From assembly GCF_026625725.1 (NCBI RefSeq), contig NZ_CP113060.1, positions 1,928,001-1,992,000 of the forward strand: a stretch of DNA of 64,000 nucleotides, in the 5' to 3' direction. The position numbers and the translations under genes were made by a program. The stretch is from Pseudomonas sp. SL4(2022). GTDB lineage: Bacteria; Pseudomonadota; Gammaproteobacteria; Pseudomonadales; Pseudomonadaceae. The notes below the pieces were generated by a model that did no database searches, was not told the origin of the DNA, and saw only the letters and a program-made list of their open reading frames with translations. Shown in pieces: positions 1-9,644 of this stretch. Numbering within the stretch: the stretch's first letter is position 1; every line of letters begins with the position of its first letter.

Positions 1-13
1 CGCGGTCAACTGA
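1..13 (+). CDS. Probable 3' end of an HU-family DNA-binding protein gene (partial)
   Basis: Only the last three codons and a TGA stop are visible, reading Ala-Val-Asn-stop in the frame that starts at base 2. Pseudomonas HU-alpha type proteins end in a similar Lys-Asp-(Ser/Ala)-Val-Asn tail, and as I recall this gene lies next to the following genes in P. aeruginosa. A GC-rich hairpin follows at once, as expected after a gene end. The identification rests on three residues plus remembered synteny, so it is tentative; bases upstream of the window would settle it. Confidence 0.3.
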
Positions 14-21
14 GTCCTCAG

Positions 22-44
22 GCCTGGGGCTTTTGGCCCCGGGC
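22..44 (+). terminator. GC-rich hairpin after the first partial gene
   Basis: A stem of about 9 bp (22-30 with 36-44, one T-G wobble) closes a loop of about 5 nt directly downstream of the first stop codon. There is no T tract after it, so it may be a weak or Rho-assisted terminator. Confidence 0.35.
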
Positions 45-153
45 TGCACCACCCCGGCGAGCATGTTCATGCCCTTCTTTCAGCCGGATGTAGTCCCCGT
101 CGCAAACCGCTACAATGCGCCGCCTTTTCCCTACCCTTTGCGAGGCCTCGCGC

Positions 154-546
154 ATGAAATTCCGTTTTCTTCTTTGGATGCTGGGCCGTCTGATGGCCAA
201 GGCCAGTCGCGAAAACCCGGCGTTCCAACAGCAATTAGTCGACCGCGATATGGCCTTCCAGCTGCATACCCTGGATGGCAAAGTCGCCCGCCATTTCATC
301 GTCAAAGACCAGCGCATCACCAGCAAGCGTGGCCCGGCTACTGAGCCTGCCTTCGCCCTTGGCTTCAAGGATGCTGCCTACGGCTTCGCCACCATGAGTG
401 CGAAAAACAAGCAGTTGGCGTTTATGCAGGGCATTCAGAACAAGGACATCCAGATCCAAGGTAACCCGGCGTTGGTGATCTGGTTCCAGGGCCTGACCAA
501 ATACCTGATGCCGAAAAAGAAAGACGCCAGCAAAAAAGCCGCCTGA
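154..546 (+). CDS. SCP2 sterol-binding-domain protein
   Basis: A 130-residue protein that matches the single-domain SCP2 (sterol carrier protein 2) lipid-binding fold. After a short helical N-terminus it has the alternating strand pattern FQLHTLDGKVARHFIV, then a conserved central part with the acidic-aromatic stretch GFKDAAYGFATM, and a lysine-rich tail. The ATG at 154 is preferred to the in-frame ATG at 115, because the family begins at MKFRF and residues before it look non-coding. No signal peptide is evident, so it is probably cytosolic. The ligand is unknown. It is transcribed alone, 79 bp before the next gene. Confidence 0.65.
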   Translation: MKFRFLLWMLGRLMAKASRENPAFQQQLVDRDMAFQLHTLDGKVARHFIVKDQRITSKRGPATEPAFALGFKDAAYGFATMSAKNKQLAFMQGIQNKDIQIQGNPALVIWFQGLTKYLMPKKKDASKKAA

Positions 547-625
547 TACTCAGCAGTGCGTGCCAGGGCTGGCCTGCGCGCACTGCATTCGCTAGGCTGG
601 ACATAGCCCTAGTGAGAGTTTGCCC

Positions 626-1363
626 ATGCGTTTGCTGCTGAGTGCCCTGCTGTTTTTTACCTCCCTTGCCCATGCCGCGCCCCCCAAAGCCGAAGCCTTT
701 GCGCCGTTATTCGAGCTGGCCGGTATCCGTCTGCTGTGCGAGCAGAGCGCGCCGCTGTTGCAGCGTGGTCTTAGCGATAAACAGCAAGCGCAGTTGGCCA
801 AGGTGTTTGCCGCCGATGCTCTGTGTCTCGACTTGGCCAAGAAATTGACTGGCAAGCTCGATCAAGCTCAGCTGGAACAGGCCAGGAGCCTGTTGGAAAG
901 TCCACTGGCAAAAGACTTTACCGCTGCCGAGCGCTCTGTGGGAGAGAATGGGGCAGAGGATCTGGCAGCCTATCGTAAACAACTGGGCGCGCGGCCGCCG
1001 CGTGAGGAGCGTCTGGCACTGGTGCGGCGCCTGGATGCCGCCGCACACACCACCACCCTGGCCACCCTGTTGCGCTATGAAGTCGGCAAGACTCAGGCGT
1101 TTCTGGCCTTGCAGGGCCGTGGTGAAAGCATTGACGAGCAAGCCCTTGGTACTCAGACCAAGGCTCAGGAGGATGCGTTGCGTACCTCCAGCGCCCAAGC
1201 GGTCGAGTCTTTTATGCTTTATGCCTACCGGCAGATGCCCAGCGAAAAACTGGCGGAATATGCCGCGCTGTATGAGCAGCCAGCCGTTGCTCAACTGCTC
1301 GACAGCAGCGTACAGATTCTGCCCGAGTTGTTCGCCGCACGACGTGCGCAACTTAAGAAGTAA
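626..1363 (+). CDS. Secreted DUF2059-like protein
   Basis: A 245-residue protein with a clear Sec signal peptide (MRLLLSALLFFTSLAHA, cleavage after AHA), so it is probably periplasmic. The mature part is almost all alpha helix, and its C-terminal section (MPSEKLAEYAALYEQPAVAQLL) resembles the DUF2059 repeat, in which residues after a helix-capping Pro-Ser help pack a helical bundle. The start is set at the ATG at 626; a TTG two codons earlier (620) is less likely. A bidirectional hairpin follows the stop. Function is unknown; nothing in the context ties it to a pathway. Confidence 0.6.
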   Translation: MRLLLSALLFFTSLAHAAPPKAEAFAPLFELAGIRLLCEQSAPLLQRGLSDKQQAQLAKVFAADALCLDLAKKLTGKLDQAQLEQARSLLESPLAKDFTAAERSVGENGAEDLAAYRKQLGARPPREERLALVRRLDAAAHTTTLATLLRYEVGKTQAFLALQGRGESIDEQALGTQTKAQEDALRTSSAQAVESFMLYAYRQMPSEKLAEYAALYEQPAVAQLLDSSVQILPELFAARRAQLKK

Positions 1364-1377
1364 TCATTCGACTGAAA

Positions 1378-1405
1378 CGATAAGGGGCCTTTAGGCCCCT
1401 TATCG
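1378..1405. terminator. Bidirectional terminator hairpin
   Basis: A perfect 13-bp inverted repeat (1378-1390 with 1393-1405) lies between the convergent stops of the DUF2059-like gene and the HDOD gene. Its outer ends are A/T-rich, giving short A and T runs for either strand, so it probably ends transcription in both directions. Confidence 0.75.
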
Positions 1406-1417
1406 TTATCAGCAGCT

Positions 1418-2824
1418 TTAGTGTGGCGGATGGAATTGCGCGGCCAGTTCGCGCAGGGCAACCTCGGCGGCCAGCACCTTGCTCACCGCTTCCTCGGCTT
1501 TTTCGCGGCTGATGCCAAGGTTGTCGAACAGGCTCTGTGGAATGTCACTCTGTGGTCCGGCACCAATGCCGCGGTTGCGTAACAGGCTGACCGACAGGCA
1601 CACCAGGTTCGGGTAGACCGCGTGCGCACCGGTGTATTCCGGGTCGTGCTGGAAGCGCAGGGCGCTGGCCAGTTCTTCCGGCATATCCCAGTAACGCATC
1701 AGCCAGGCGCCAATCTGCTCGCGGCTGATGCCGAGCAAATGCTGTTCGATATAGCTGGAAGGCAGGTGCGGATTGACCTCCAGGTGTCGGCAGATCAGCG
1801 AGAAATGCGGCGGAAAGACGTGCGCCAGCACCAGATAGCCGAAGTTGTGCAGCAGGCCAGCCAGGTAGGTCAGGCCGGCTTCAGGGCGCTGCGCGCGTGG
1901 GATAGCACGGGTCAGACCTTCGATCACGGCGGCGCTGTAGATCGCCTGTTGCCAGTAAGGCGTGGCGTGTTGCGGCTGGTCTTTGGGCAAGCTCAGGGTT
2001 TTGCCCAAGGCTAGGCCAAGGGCCAGGTTGATTACCAGATCAAAACCCAGTACCCGAACAATGGCATCTTCCACTGAACGGATCTTGCCGGGGGCGGCGT
2101 AGTAGGGCGAGGCCGCCCAGCTGACCACCTGCGCGGCGAGTGCCGGGTCAGTTTCCACCACGCCGGTGATGTCGTCTACCGTGGCGTCTGGGTCAACCCG
2201 CAGCTTGATGATCTTCTGTGCTGTTTCTGGCAATGGCGGGATTTCGATGGTTTCTTCCAGGCGCTGCTGGATGCGCCGGGCGGTAAAGGCATGCACCGCT
2301 TGGGTGATTTCGGCGCGGTCGTCATCCGGGCGGTCAAGGTTCAGGCGGATATTGCTCAGCGGTTCACCAAAGCGTGCAGCACTGGCCTTGCTCAATAAGC
2401 TTTTGAACGCATCGATGGTCAGCTCCAGCAAGACACCCGGCTGGCCAGACTCGATAAACAGACTCGGCACCTGCAGCAGGCGTTCGTCATACAGACAGGG
2501 CGAGCTGGTTAGCGGCGGCAGCCCAGGCAGAACCTTCAGGTCATGCTTACCCAGCATGCGCTCCAGGCGCTCTGGCTTAACCGCTGTCAGCTGGCGGCCG
2601 GTCAGTTCGGTCAGGCGATTGAGATCAAGCAGCTGGTTTTGCGGATAGAGCACCAGCAGCGCGCCAACAGCGTCATCAAGCAGCACTGCCTGCAAGCGCT
2701 GGGCGCTGGGCAGGCCAGGTTGTTCATACCGGATTTGGCAGGCCAGACCCAGTTTTTCCAGCAATTGCATAATCACCGCAGGTGGTTGCGTGGCGGTGTC
2801 GGGAGCAAGGGCAAGTTCAGTCAT
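1418..2824 (-). CDS. YbaK-like plus HDOD domain protein
   Basis: A 468-residue two-domain protein. Residues about 15-150 resemble a YbaK/ProX aminoacyl-tRNA deacylase fold (AQRLQAVLLDD, LTELTGRQLTAVKPERLERMLG). Residues about 190-440 form an HDOD domain, a catalytically silent relative of HD phosphohydrolases, seen in IPPLPETAQKIIKLRVDPDATVDDI and GLTYLAGLLHNFGYLVL. Proteins of this architecture are common in Pseudomonas and are usually annotated by domain only. HDOD proteins elsewhere act in signalling, but no role is established here. The ATG at 2824 starts the recognisable sequence; the longer frame upstream runs into recG and is rejected. It lies 133 bp downstream of recG on the same strand. 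Confidence 0.8.
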   Translation of the reverse strand: MTELALAPDTATQPPAVIMQLLEKLGLACQIRYEQPGLPSAQRLQAVLLDDAVGALLVLYPQNQLLDLNRLTELTGRQLTAVKPERLERMLGKHDLKVLPGLPPLTSSPCLYDERLLQVPSLFIESGQPGVLLELTIDAFKSLLSKASAARFGEPLSNIRLNLDRPDDDRAEITQAVHAFTARRIQQRLEETIEIPPLPETAQKIIKLRVDPDATVDDITGVVETDPALAAQVVSWAASPYYAAPGKIRSVEDAIVRVLGFDLVINLALGLALGKTLSLPKDQPQHATPYWQQAIYSAAVIEGLTRAIPRAQRPEAGLTYLAGLLHNFGYLVLAHVFPPHFSLICRHLEVNPHLPSSYIEQHLLGISREQIGAWLMRYWDMPEELASALRFQHDPEYTGAHAVYPNLVCLSVSLLRNRGIGAGPQSDIPQSLFDNLGISREKAEEAVSKVLAAEVALRELAAQFHPPH

Positions 2825-2957
2825 GGCGGTATCCGGCAGAGGCGGCTTTGCCCAAGTATAAACAGCAGACTCGTAAAAATGCGCTGCCGGCGACGGTTGT
2901 TCTGCGAGTCCGCGCCGTTTCAGGCGCATCTGCCGACGAAACGCCCGCGGGTCGGAG

Positions 2958-5033
2958 TCATACTTGTCCGTATTGTTGGCCGTGGCGCAACCAGCGCTCA
3001 AGCAGCGGGCTGACGTGCAGAGGCCAATTTTCCAGCAATGCCTGGGCTGCATCACGCACAGCGGGGAGCAGGTCGGCATCACGCATCAGGTCGGCGACCT
3101 TGAACTGCAACAGGCCTGTTTGGCGAGTGCCGAGCATCTCGCCCGGTCCGCGCAGCTCCAGGTCTTTTTCGGCGATCACGAAGCCATCGCAGGTTTCGCG
3201 CATGATCGCCAGGCGTTGACGGCCCAGCTGTGACAATGGCGCGTGATAGAGCAGCAGGCAATGGCTGGCGGCGCTGCCACGGCCTACCCGGCCACGCAGT
3301 TGATGCAACTGAGCCAAGCCGAGGCGTTCGGGGTTCTCGATGATCATCAGGCTGGCGTTGGGCACGTCGACACCGACTTCGATCACCGTGGTGGCCACCA
3401 GTAATTGCAGTTGACCCTGTTTGAAGTGGTCCATGACGGCGGCTTTTTCCGCGGGTTTCATGCGCCCGTGAATCAGGCCAACATTCAGGCCGCCGAGCGC
3501 TGCCGATAAATCCTCGAAGGTGGTTTCGGCTGCCTGGCAGGTCAGCTCTTCGGACTCCTCGATCAGCGTGCATACCCAGTAGGCCTGACGCCCCTCGTTG
3601 CAGGCCAGGCGAACCCGCTCGATGACTTCAAGGCGGCGGCTGTCCGCGATCACCAGGGTGTTCACCGGGGTGCGTCCGGGCGGTAGTTCATCGAGGATGG
3701 AAGTATCGAGGTCGGCGTAGGCACTCATGGCCAGGGTTCTTGGGATCGGCGTGGCGGTCATGATCAACTGATGCGGGCACATGCGCCCGCCCACCCCTTT
3801 CTGACGCAGTGCCAGGCGTTGCTGTACGCCGAAGCGGTGCTGTTCATCGATGATCACCAGGGCGAGTTTCTGGAACTGCACTTCTTCCTGAAACAGCGCA
3901 TGGGTGCCGACCACCATGGGCACACCATTGGCGATCTGTTCCAGCGCGCTGGCGCGGGACTTGCCCTTGAGTTTGCCGGCCAGCCAGGCGACATCCAGAC
4001 CCAATGGCGCGAGCCATTTACTGAAATTGAGAAAATGCTGCTCGGCAAGAATTTCGGTAGGCGCCATCAGCGCCACCTGATAACCGGCTTCCAGTGCCTG
4101 CAGTGCAGCAAAGGCGGCGACCACGGTCTTGCCGGCACCGACGTCGCCCTGCACCAGGCGCAGCATTGGCTCGCTCTGGCTGAGGTCGTAGGCGATTTCC
4201 GCACCGACGCGCTGTTGTGCACCGGTGGGGGTAAATCCCAGGTTGGCCAAGTATTGCTGCGGCAGGCTTTGCGCCAGGGGCAGCGCCGGCGCCTGTTGCG
4301 CCCGCACGCTTTCACGCAGGCGCTGCAAAGACAGTTGGTGGGTCAGCAGCTCCTCGAAGGCCAGGCGATGTTGGGCCCAGTGGCGGCCTTCGGCGAGTTC
4401 GTCCAGATCAGCATCTGGTGGCGGTCGATGCAAATAGCGGATCGCTTGGTCGAGCGGGCTTAACTGGTACTCGTCAGCCAGCTCGCGCGGCAGCCAATCC
4501 GGCAGGCTGTGCGGGCCGAGGCGCGCCAGGGCTTGTTCGCTGAGCTGACGCAGGCGTTGCTGGGTCAGGCCTTCGGTGGTCGGGTAGATCGGCGTCAGGG
4601 TCTGTTCTACGGCAATCGGTTCGCTGCCGGACAGCGCACGGTATTCCGGGTGATAGATTTCCAGGCCCGAGGAACCTGGGCGCACTTCGCCGTAGCAGCG
4701 CACCTGGGTGCCGCGCTTGAGACCTTCTTTTTGCGCCTGGCTGAAATGGTAGAAGCGCAAGGAGAGGGTACCACTGCCGTCCTGCAGGCGTACGAGCAGG
4801 CTACGGCGCCGCCCCATGACCACATCGGCGCCGGCGACTATGCCTTCCACCACGGCGTCCTGACCGGGGCGCAACGCGCCAATTGGCACGATGCGGGTGC
4901 GATCCTGGTAGCGCAGCGGCAGGTGAAACAACACATCTTGCAAGGTTTCCAGGCCGACTTTGGCCAGTTTTTCGGCCAGTGCGGCGCCTACTCCCTTGAG
5001 CGCGGTAACCGGAACCGCGGCCAACTCGGTCAT
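2958..5033 (-). CDS. recG: ATP-dependent DNA helicase RecG
   Basis: A 691-residue superfamily 2 helicase that remodels stalled replication forks and Holliday junctions. The N-terminal wedge and OB-fold part (GVGAALAEKLAKVGL, then FHLPLRYQDRT) binds branched DNA. The motor part carries Walker A GDVGAGKT near residue 296, the DEQH box near 392, the TATPIPRTL motif, and RGRVGRG near 578. The C-terminal GTRQTGLLQFKVADL is typical of RecG. Length is normal for the family. It starts 9 bp after the oxyR stop, so the two are probably co-transcribed, an arrangement also known from P. aeruginosa that may link fork repair to oxidative stress. Confidence 0.97.
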   Translation of the reverse strand: MTELAAVPVTALKGVGAALAEKLAKVGLETLQDVLFHLPLRYQDRTRIVPIGALRPGQDAVVEGIVAGADVVMGRRRSLLVRLQDGSGTLSLRFYHFSQAQKEGLKRGTQVRCYGEVRPGSSGLEIYHPEYRALSGSEPIAVEQTLTPIYPTTEGLTQQRLRQLSEQALARLGPHSLPDWLPRELADEYQLSPLDQAIRYLHRPPPDADLDELAEGRHWAQHRLAFEELLTHQLSLQRLRESVRAQQAPALPLAQSLPQQYLANLGFTPTGAQQRVGAEIAYDLSQSEPMLRLVQGDVGAGKTVVAAFAALQALEAGYQVALMAPTEILAEQHFLNFSKWLAPLGLDVAWLAGKLKGKSRASALEQIANGVPMVVGTHALFQEEVQFQKLALVIIDEQHRFGVQQRLALRQKGVGGRMCPHQLIMTATPIPRTLAMSAYADLDTSILDELPPGRTPVNTLVIADSRRLEVIERVRLACNEGRQAYWVCTLIEESEELTCQAAETTFEDLSAALGGLNVGLIHGRMKPAEKAAVMDHFKQGQLQLLVATTVIEVGVDVPNASLMIIENPERLGLAQLHQLRGRVGRGSAASHCLLLYHAPLSQLGRQRLAIMRETCDGFVIAEKDLELRGPGEMLGTRQTGLLQFKVADLMRDADLLPAVRDAAQALLENWPLHVSPLLERWLRHGQQYGQV

Positions 5034-5042
5034 TCTCTGGCC

Positions 5043-5969
5043 TTAGTTGTTCTTGGATTGTGGGCGTGCCACCGAGCACAGGCGGATCGAATCTGTCAGC
5101 ACCTCAATGGCGTTGGGCCTTGGAAAGCTGGCGCGCCAGGCAATCGCCACGGTGCGGAACGGTGCCGGCGGACTGAGTGGGCGTACTTCGATCACGCCGG
5201 GCGCGTAGTGGTGGCTGTCGACTGCGGAGAACGGCAGGATCGATACGCCAAGACCTGAGGCAACCATGTGGCGAATGGTCTCCAGCGAACTGGATTCGAC
5301 GGTTGTGTGTTTGGCGCTATCTTCGCCGCCCTTGCGCAGGGTCGGGCAGGCTTCGAGCACCTGATCGCGGAAACAGTGCCCTTCGCCTAGCAGCAGCAGG
5401 CTCTTGTCATTGAGCAGCTTGGGGTCAATGCTGTCCATCTCGGCCCAGGGATGGCCTGCCGGCAGTAAGGCGAAGAATGGCTCGTCATACAACGGTTTGG
5501 TCAACACATCGGCTTCATGGAACGGCAGGGCGATGATGATTGCGTCCAGCTCGCCATTGCGCAGTTTGTCGCGCAGCACGTGGGTAAAGTTCTCTTCGAT
5601 ATACAGCGGCATCTGCGGTGCGACGCGGTGCAGTTGCGGAATCAGGTGGGGGAACAGATAAGGGCCGACGGTGTAGATCGCACCGATCTTCAGCGGGGCC
5701 GCCATCTGATTTTTCCCCGCCTGAGCCAGCTCACGGATGCTTTGGGCTTGCTCGAGCACCTTCTGTGCCTGGGTGACGATACCTTCACCAACCGGCGTCA
5801 GGCGCACTGCGCTCTTGCTGCGTTCGAAGATCAGTACGCCCAGCTCGTCTTCAAGTTTTTTGACGCCTACGGACAGCGTGGGCTGGCTGACGTGGCACCG
5901 CTCGGCCGCGCGACCAAAATGCTGTTCCTGAGCGAGGGTGACTATGTAGCGCAGTTCAGTGAGGGTCAT
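5043..5969 (-). CDS. oxyR: Hydrogen peroxide-sensing LysR-type regulator OxyR
   Basis: A 308-residue LysR-type regulator. The N-terminal winged HTH (about 1-60) contains HFGRAAERCHVSQPTLSVGVKKLE. The effector domain holds the OxyR redox pair in GEGHCFRDQVLEAC, two cysteines nine residues apart near positions 197 and 206, the same spacing as C199/C208 of E. coli OxyR. Oxidation by peroxide forms a disulfide and switches on catalase and peroxidase genes. The ATG at 5969 is chosen over one nine codons earlier because the family begins MTLTELRY. It is the first gene of the oxyR-recG pair and diverges from nuoA across a 238-bp intergenic region. Confidence 0.96.
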   Translation of the reverse strand: MTLTELRYIVTLAQEQHFGRAAERCHVSQPTLSVGVKKLEDELGVLIFERSKSAVRLTPVGEGIVTQAQKVLEQAQSIRELAQAGKNQMAAPLKIGAIYTVGPYLFPHLIPQLHRVAPQMPLYIEENFTHVLRDKLRNGELDAIIIALPFHEADVLTKPLYDEPFFALLPAGHPWAEMDSIDPKLLNDKSLLLLGEGHCFRDQVLEACPTLRKGGEDSAKHTTVESSSLETIRHMVASGLGVSILPFSAVDSHHYAPGVIEVRPLSPPAPFRTVAIAWRASFPRPNAIEVLTDSIRLCSVARPQSKNN

Positions 5970-6093
5970 AGTCTTTATCCATTGAGATGCGGCCAAGCAT
6001 AGCGGCTGTATTCAATCGAACCAACTATATGATGCGCTGTAGGCGATTTGACGATTGGCTACGCGTTGATGTCGCTTTGTGAACATAAAATAT

Positions 6094-6123
6094 TTGGTTA
6101 CTAGCGTGCTGTACGAATAGAAT
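6094..6123 (+). promoter_or_regulatory. Candidate sigma-70 promoter for the nuo operon
   Basis: TTGGTT (6094-6099) and TAGAAT (6118-6123), separated by 18 bp, lie about 85 bp upstream of nuoA in the AT-rich oxyR-nuoA intergenic region. The -10 matches consensus at five of six positions and the -35 at three. This is a pattern match only; no operator was recognised. Confidence 0.3.
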
Positions 6124-6207
6124 TGCGTCCATACTTGGCGAGCGCCACTGGCCTAAGCTCGCAACAATAAAATTATAGAAGCCGTTCCTTTTACAGGGAG
6201 TACCGGC

Positions 6208-6621
6208 ATGCCTGATGTAGTTACGACCATGTCCCATAACTGGGCTTTTGCTGTTTTCATGCTCGGGGTCTTCGGCCTTATTGCGTTCATGCTCGGCCTG
6301 TCCAGCCTGCTGGGTAGCAAAGCCTGGGGCCGTAGCAAGAATGAGCCCTTTGAGTCCGGCATGTTGCCTGTCGGCAGCGCGCGTCTGCGCCTGTCAGCCA
6401 AATTCTATTTGGTCGCGATGCTCTTCGTGATCTTCGACGTTGAAGCCCTCTTTCTCTTCGCTTGGGCCGTTTCAGTGCGCGAAAGCGGCTGGGCTGGTCT
6501 GATCGAAGCTACAATCTTTATAGCAATTCTGTTGGCAGGTCTTGTCTACCTTTGGCGGATTGGGGCGCTCGATTGGGCACCTCAAGGCCGTCGCGAGCGG
6601 CAGGCGAAGCTAAAACAATGA
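6208..6621 (+). CDS. nuoA: NADH-quinone oxidoreductase subunit A
   Basis: A 137-residue membrane subunit of respiratory complex I and the first gene of the operon. It has three hydrophobic helices (about 13-33, 66-88, 98-117). The loop after helix 1 contains [23 protein letters not shown], the conserved cytoplasmic loop that takes part in quinone-site movements, and helix 2 carries the conserved acidic [12 protein letters not shown]. The ribosome site ACAGGGAG precedes the ATG. NuoA is part of the first proton channel together with NuoH, J and K. The length fits Pseudomonas NuoA. Confidence 0.96.
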   Translation: MPDVVTTMSHNWAFAVFMLGVFGLIAFMLGLSSLLGSKAWGRSKNEPFESGMLPVGSARLRLSAKFYLVAMLFVIFDVEALFLFAWAVSVRESGWAGLIEATIFIAILLAGLVYLWRIGALDWAPQGRRERQAKLKQ

Positions 6622-6631
6622 GGCTTTGGCG

Positions 6632-7309
6632 ATGCACTACAAACTTACTCGGATCGATCCGGATGCGCCGAATGAGCGCTATCCGGTCGGCGAGCGGGAG
6701 ACTGTTTCCGACCCGCTGCTAGATGATCAAGTCCACAAAAACATCTACATGGGCAAGCTAGCCGATGTACTCAATGGTGCAGTGAACTGGGGGCGCAAGA
6801 ACTCCCTGTGGCCTTACAACTTTGGCCTGAGCTGCTGCTATGTGGAAATGACCACCGCCTTTACTGCGCCGCATGACGTGGCCCGGTTCGGTGCAGAAGT
6901 GATCCGGGCCTCCCCACGCCAGGCGGACTTCATGGTCATCGCCGGCACTTGCTTTATCAAGATGGCTCCGGTCATCCAGCGCCTGTACGAGCAGATGCTG
7001 GAGCCCAAGTGGGTGATCTCGATGGGCTCCTGCGCTAACTCTGGCGGTATGTACGACATCTACTCCGTGGTTCAGGGGGTCGATAAGTTCCTGCCGGTCG
7101 ACGTCTATATTCCCGGTTGTCCGCCGCGCCCCGAGGCTTTTCTGCAGGGCTTGATGCTGCTGCAGGAATCCATTGGTCAGGAGCGCCGGCCGTTGTCCTG
7201 GGTCGTCGGTGATCAGGGTGTTTACCGTGCCGATATGCCTTCGCAGAAAGAACAGCGCCGCGAGCAGCGCATCGCTGTGACCAATCTGCGCAGCCCCGAC
7301 GAAGTGTGA
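6632..7309 (+). CDS. nuoB: NADH-quinone oxidoreductase subunit B
   Basis: A 225-residue subunit that carries the terminal iron-sulfur cluster N2, which hands electrons to quinone. The unusual adjacent cysteines of N2 are in GLSCCYVEM, with the remaining ligands in MGSCANSGG and IPGCPPRPE. The ATG at 6632 gives the usual Pseudomonas start ([13 protein letters not shown]); an in-frame TTG at 6626 would add only two residues. It begins 10 bp after nuoA and shares its transcript. The protein sits in the connecting module between the peripheral arm and the membrane. Confidence 0.97.
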   Translation: MHYKLTRIDPDAPNERYPVGERETVSDPLLDDQVHKNIYMGKLADVLNGAVNWGRKNSLWPYNFGLSCCYVEMTTAFTAPHDVARFGAEVIRASPRQADFMVIAGTCFIKMAPVIQRLYEQMLEPKWVISMGSCANSGGMYDIYSVVQGVDKFLPVDVYIPGCPPRPEAFLQGLMLLQESIGQERRPLSWVVGDQGVYRADMPSQKEQRREQRIAVTNLRSPDEV

Positions 7310-7365
7310 GCCTGGGCTCGATTGAGCCCGCCTACTGACGCCGTTGACCGATAGCGACCGAGACC

Positions 7366-9147
7366 ATGACTGCAGACAGCATTCTGTCCATACCGCCGTA
7401 CAAGGCTGACGACCACGATGTGGTCGTCGAACTGAATTCCCGTTTTGGCGCTGACGCCTTTACCGCACAGAGTACCCGTACTGGCATGCCGGTGCTGTGG
7501 GTAGCCCGCGAGCGGCTGGTCGAAGTTCTGAGCTTCCTGCGTCACCTGCCGCGCCCCTACGTCATGCTGTATGACCTGCATGGCGTCGACGAGCGCCTGC
7601 GTACCCAGCGTCGTGGTTTGCCGAGTGCGGATTTCACCGTGTTCTATCACCTGATGTCGCTGGAGCGGAACAGCGATGTCATGATCAAGGTCGCGCTGAA
7701 AGAAGGCGATCTCAATGTACCCAGCGTCACCAGCATCTGGCCCAATGCCAACTGGTACGAGCGTGAAGTCTGGGACCTCTACGGCATCCACTTCAGCGGC
7801 CACCCTCATCTGACGCGGATCATGATGCCGCCGACCTGGGAAGGCCATCCGCTGCGCAAGGATTATCCGGCGCGTGCCACCGAGTTCGACCCCTTCAGCC
7901 TGACCTTGGCCAAGCAGCAGCATGAAGAAGAAGCGGCGCGCTTCAAGCCGGAAGACTGGGGCATGAAGCGTGGCAGCGAGCATGAGGACTACATGTTCCT
8001 CAATCTCGGGCCTAACCACCCCTCGGCGCACGGTGCGTTCCGCATCATCCTGCAACTCGACGGCGAAGAGATCGTCGATTGCGTACCGGAAGTCGGCTAC
8101 CACCACCGCGGTGCCGAAAAGATGGCCGAACGTCAGAGCTGGCATAGCTTCATCCCCTACACTGACCGCATCGATTACCTAGGCGGGGTGATGAACAACC
8201 TGCCGTACGTGCTGGCCGTGGAAAAACTCGCGGGCATCACCGTGCCGCAACGGGTCGACGTGATTCGCATCATGCTGGCCGAGTTCTTCCGCATCACCAG
8301 CCACCTGCTGTTCCTCGGCACCTATATCCAGGATGTCGGTGCGATGACCCCGGTGTTCTTCACCTTTACTGACCGCCAGCGCGCCTACAAGGTGATCGAA
8401 GCCATCACCGGATTCCGCCTGCACCCGGCCTGGTACCGCATTGGCGGCGTGGCCCACGATCTGCCGCGCGGCTGGGATAAATTGGTCAAGGAGTTCGTCG
8501 ATTGGCTGCCCAAGCGCCTCGACGAGTACGAGAAAGCCGCGCTGAAGAACAGCATCCTTAAGGCCCGTACCATCGGTGTGGCACAGTACAACACCCAGGA
8601 AGCGCTGGAGTGGGGCACCACCGGTGCCGGCCTGCGCGCCACTGGCTGCGACTTTGACCTGCGCAAGGCGCGGCCGTATTCCGGCTACGAGCACTTCGAG
8701 TTCGAAGTGCCGCTGGCCGCCAATGGCGATGCCTACGACCGCTGCATGGTGCGTGTGGAAGAGATGCGCCAGAGCATCAAGATCATCGATCAGTGCCTGC
8801 GCAATATGCCGGAAGGTCCGTACAAGGCCGATCATCCGCTGACTACGCCGCCGCCGAAAGAGCGCACGCTGCAGCACATCGAGACCCTGATCACTCACTT
8901 CCTGCAGGTTTCCTGGGGCCCGGTGATGCCGGCCAACGAAAGCTTGCAGATGATCGAGGCGACCAAGGGCATCAACAGTTACTACCTGACCAGCGACGGC
9001 AGCACCATGAGCTACCGTACGCGCATTCGCACGCCGAGCTTCCCTCACCTGCAGCAGATCCCTTCGGTGATTCGCGGCAGCATGGTCGCCGACCTGATTG
9101 CGTACCTGGGCAGTATCGACTTTGTTATGGCTGACGTGGACCGCTGA
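7366..9147 (+). CDS. nuoC: NADH-quinone oxidoreductase, fused subunits C and D
   Basis: A 593-residue fusion of NuoC (30 kDa) and NuoD (49 kDa), the form found in gamma-proteobacteria such as E. coli and Pseudomonas. The C part (about 1-180) contains [23 protein letters not shown]. The D part (about 205-593) contains [15 protein letters not shown] and the quinone-pocket sequences that descend from hydrogenase large subunits, and ends with [12 protein letters not shown]. It shapes the quinone chamber with NuoB. A 56-bp spacer separates it from nuoB. Its TGA overlaps the nuoE ATG by one base, which suggests translational coupling. Confidence 0.97.
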   Translation: MTADSILSIPPYKADDHDVVVELNSRFGADAFTAQSTRTGMPVLWVARERLVEVLSFLRHLPRPYVMLYDLHGVDERLRTQRRGLPSADFTVFYHLMSLERNSDVMIKVALKEGDLNVPSVTSIWPNANWYEREVWDLYGIHFSGHPHLTRIMMPPTWEGHPLRKDYPARATEFDPFSLTLAKQQHEEEAARFKPEDWGMKRGSEHEDYMFLNLGPNHPSAHGAFRIILQLDGEEIVDCVPEVGYHHRGAEKMAERQSWHSFIPYTDRIDYLGGVMNNLPYVLAVEKLAGITVPQRVDVIRIMLAEFFRITSHLLFLGTYIQDVGAMTPVFFTFTDRQRAYKVIEAITGFRLHPAWYRIGGVAHDLPRGWDKLVKEFVDWLPKRLDEYEKAALKNSILKARTIGVAQYNTQEALEWGTTGAGLRATGCDFDLRKARPYSGYEHFEFEVPLAANGDAYDRCMVRVEEMRQSIKIIDQCLRNMPEGPYKADHPLTTPPPKERTLQHIETLITHFLQVSWGPVMPANESLQMIEATKGINSYYLTSDGSTMSYRTRIRTPSFPHLQQIPSVIRGSMVADLIAYLGSIDFVMADVDR

Positions 9148-9644
9148 TGATGAGCACGCTAATCCAGACTGATCGTTTCACCCTCAGCGCAAGCGAACGC
9201 TCGGCCATTGAGCACGAGATGCACCACTACGAAGACCCGCGCGCGGCGTCGATCGAAGCCCTGAAAATCGTGCAGAAGGCCCGTGGTTGGGTGCCGGATG
9301 GTGCTGCCGATGCGATTGGCGAAATCTTGGGTATTCCTGCCAGCGACGTCGAAGGCGTGGCCACCTTCTATAGTCAGATTTTCCGTCAGCCAGTAGGCCG
9401 CCACATCATCCGGGTGTGCGACAGCATGACCTGCTATATCGGTGGGCATGAAGGCGTGCTGGCGGGTATCAAGGATCAGCTCGGCATCGTGCCGGGGCAG
9501 ACCACCGCCGATGGCCGTTTTACTCTGCTGCCGGTGTGCTGCCTGGGTAACTGCGACAAAGCGCCTGCGGTGATGATTGACGATGATACTTACGGCAACC
9601 TTGATGCCAATGGCATCACTAAGCTGCTGGAGGCCTACGTATGA
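9147..9644 (+). CDS. nuoE: NADH-quinone oxidoreductase subunit E
   Basis: A 165-residue thioredoxin-fold subunit of the NADH-dehydrogenase module. The [2Fe-2S] cluster N1a is held by four cysteines in CDSMTC and [12 protein letters not shown]. The N-terminal helical part ([18 protein letters not shown] sequence) packs on NuoF. The start at 9147 overlaps the nuoCD stop; a second ATG at 9150 is equally usable. It overlaps nuoF by 4 bp, so E and F are probably made together. N1a is thought to buffer electrons from the flavin. Confidence 0.96.
   Translation: MMSTLIQTDRFTLSASERSAIEHEMHHYEDPRAASIEALKIVQKARGWVPDGAADAIGEILGIPASDVEGVATFYSQIFRQPVGRHIIRVCDSMTCYIGGHEGVLAGIKDQLGIVPGQTTADGRFTLLPVCCLGNCDKAPAVMIDDDTYGNLDANGITKLLEAYV

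Noticed and set aside
7222..9048. Long open frames (307 and 289 codons) opposite nuoCD
   Set aside because: Shadows of a highly conserved coding sequence; no independent features.
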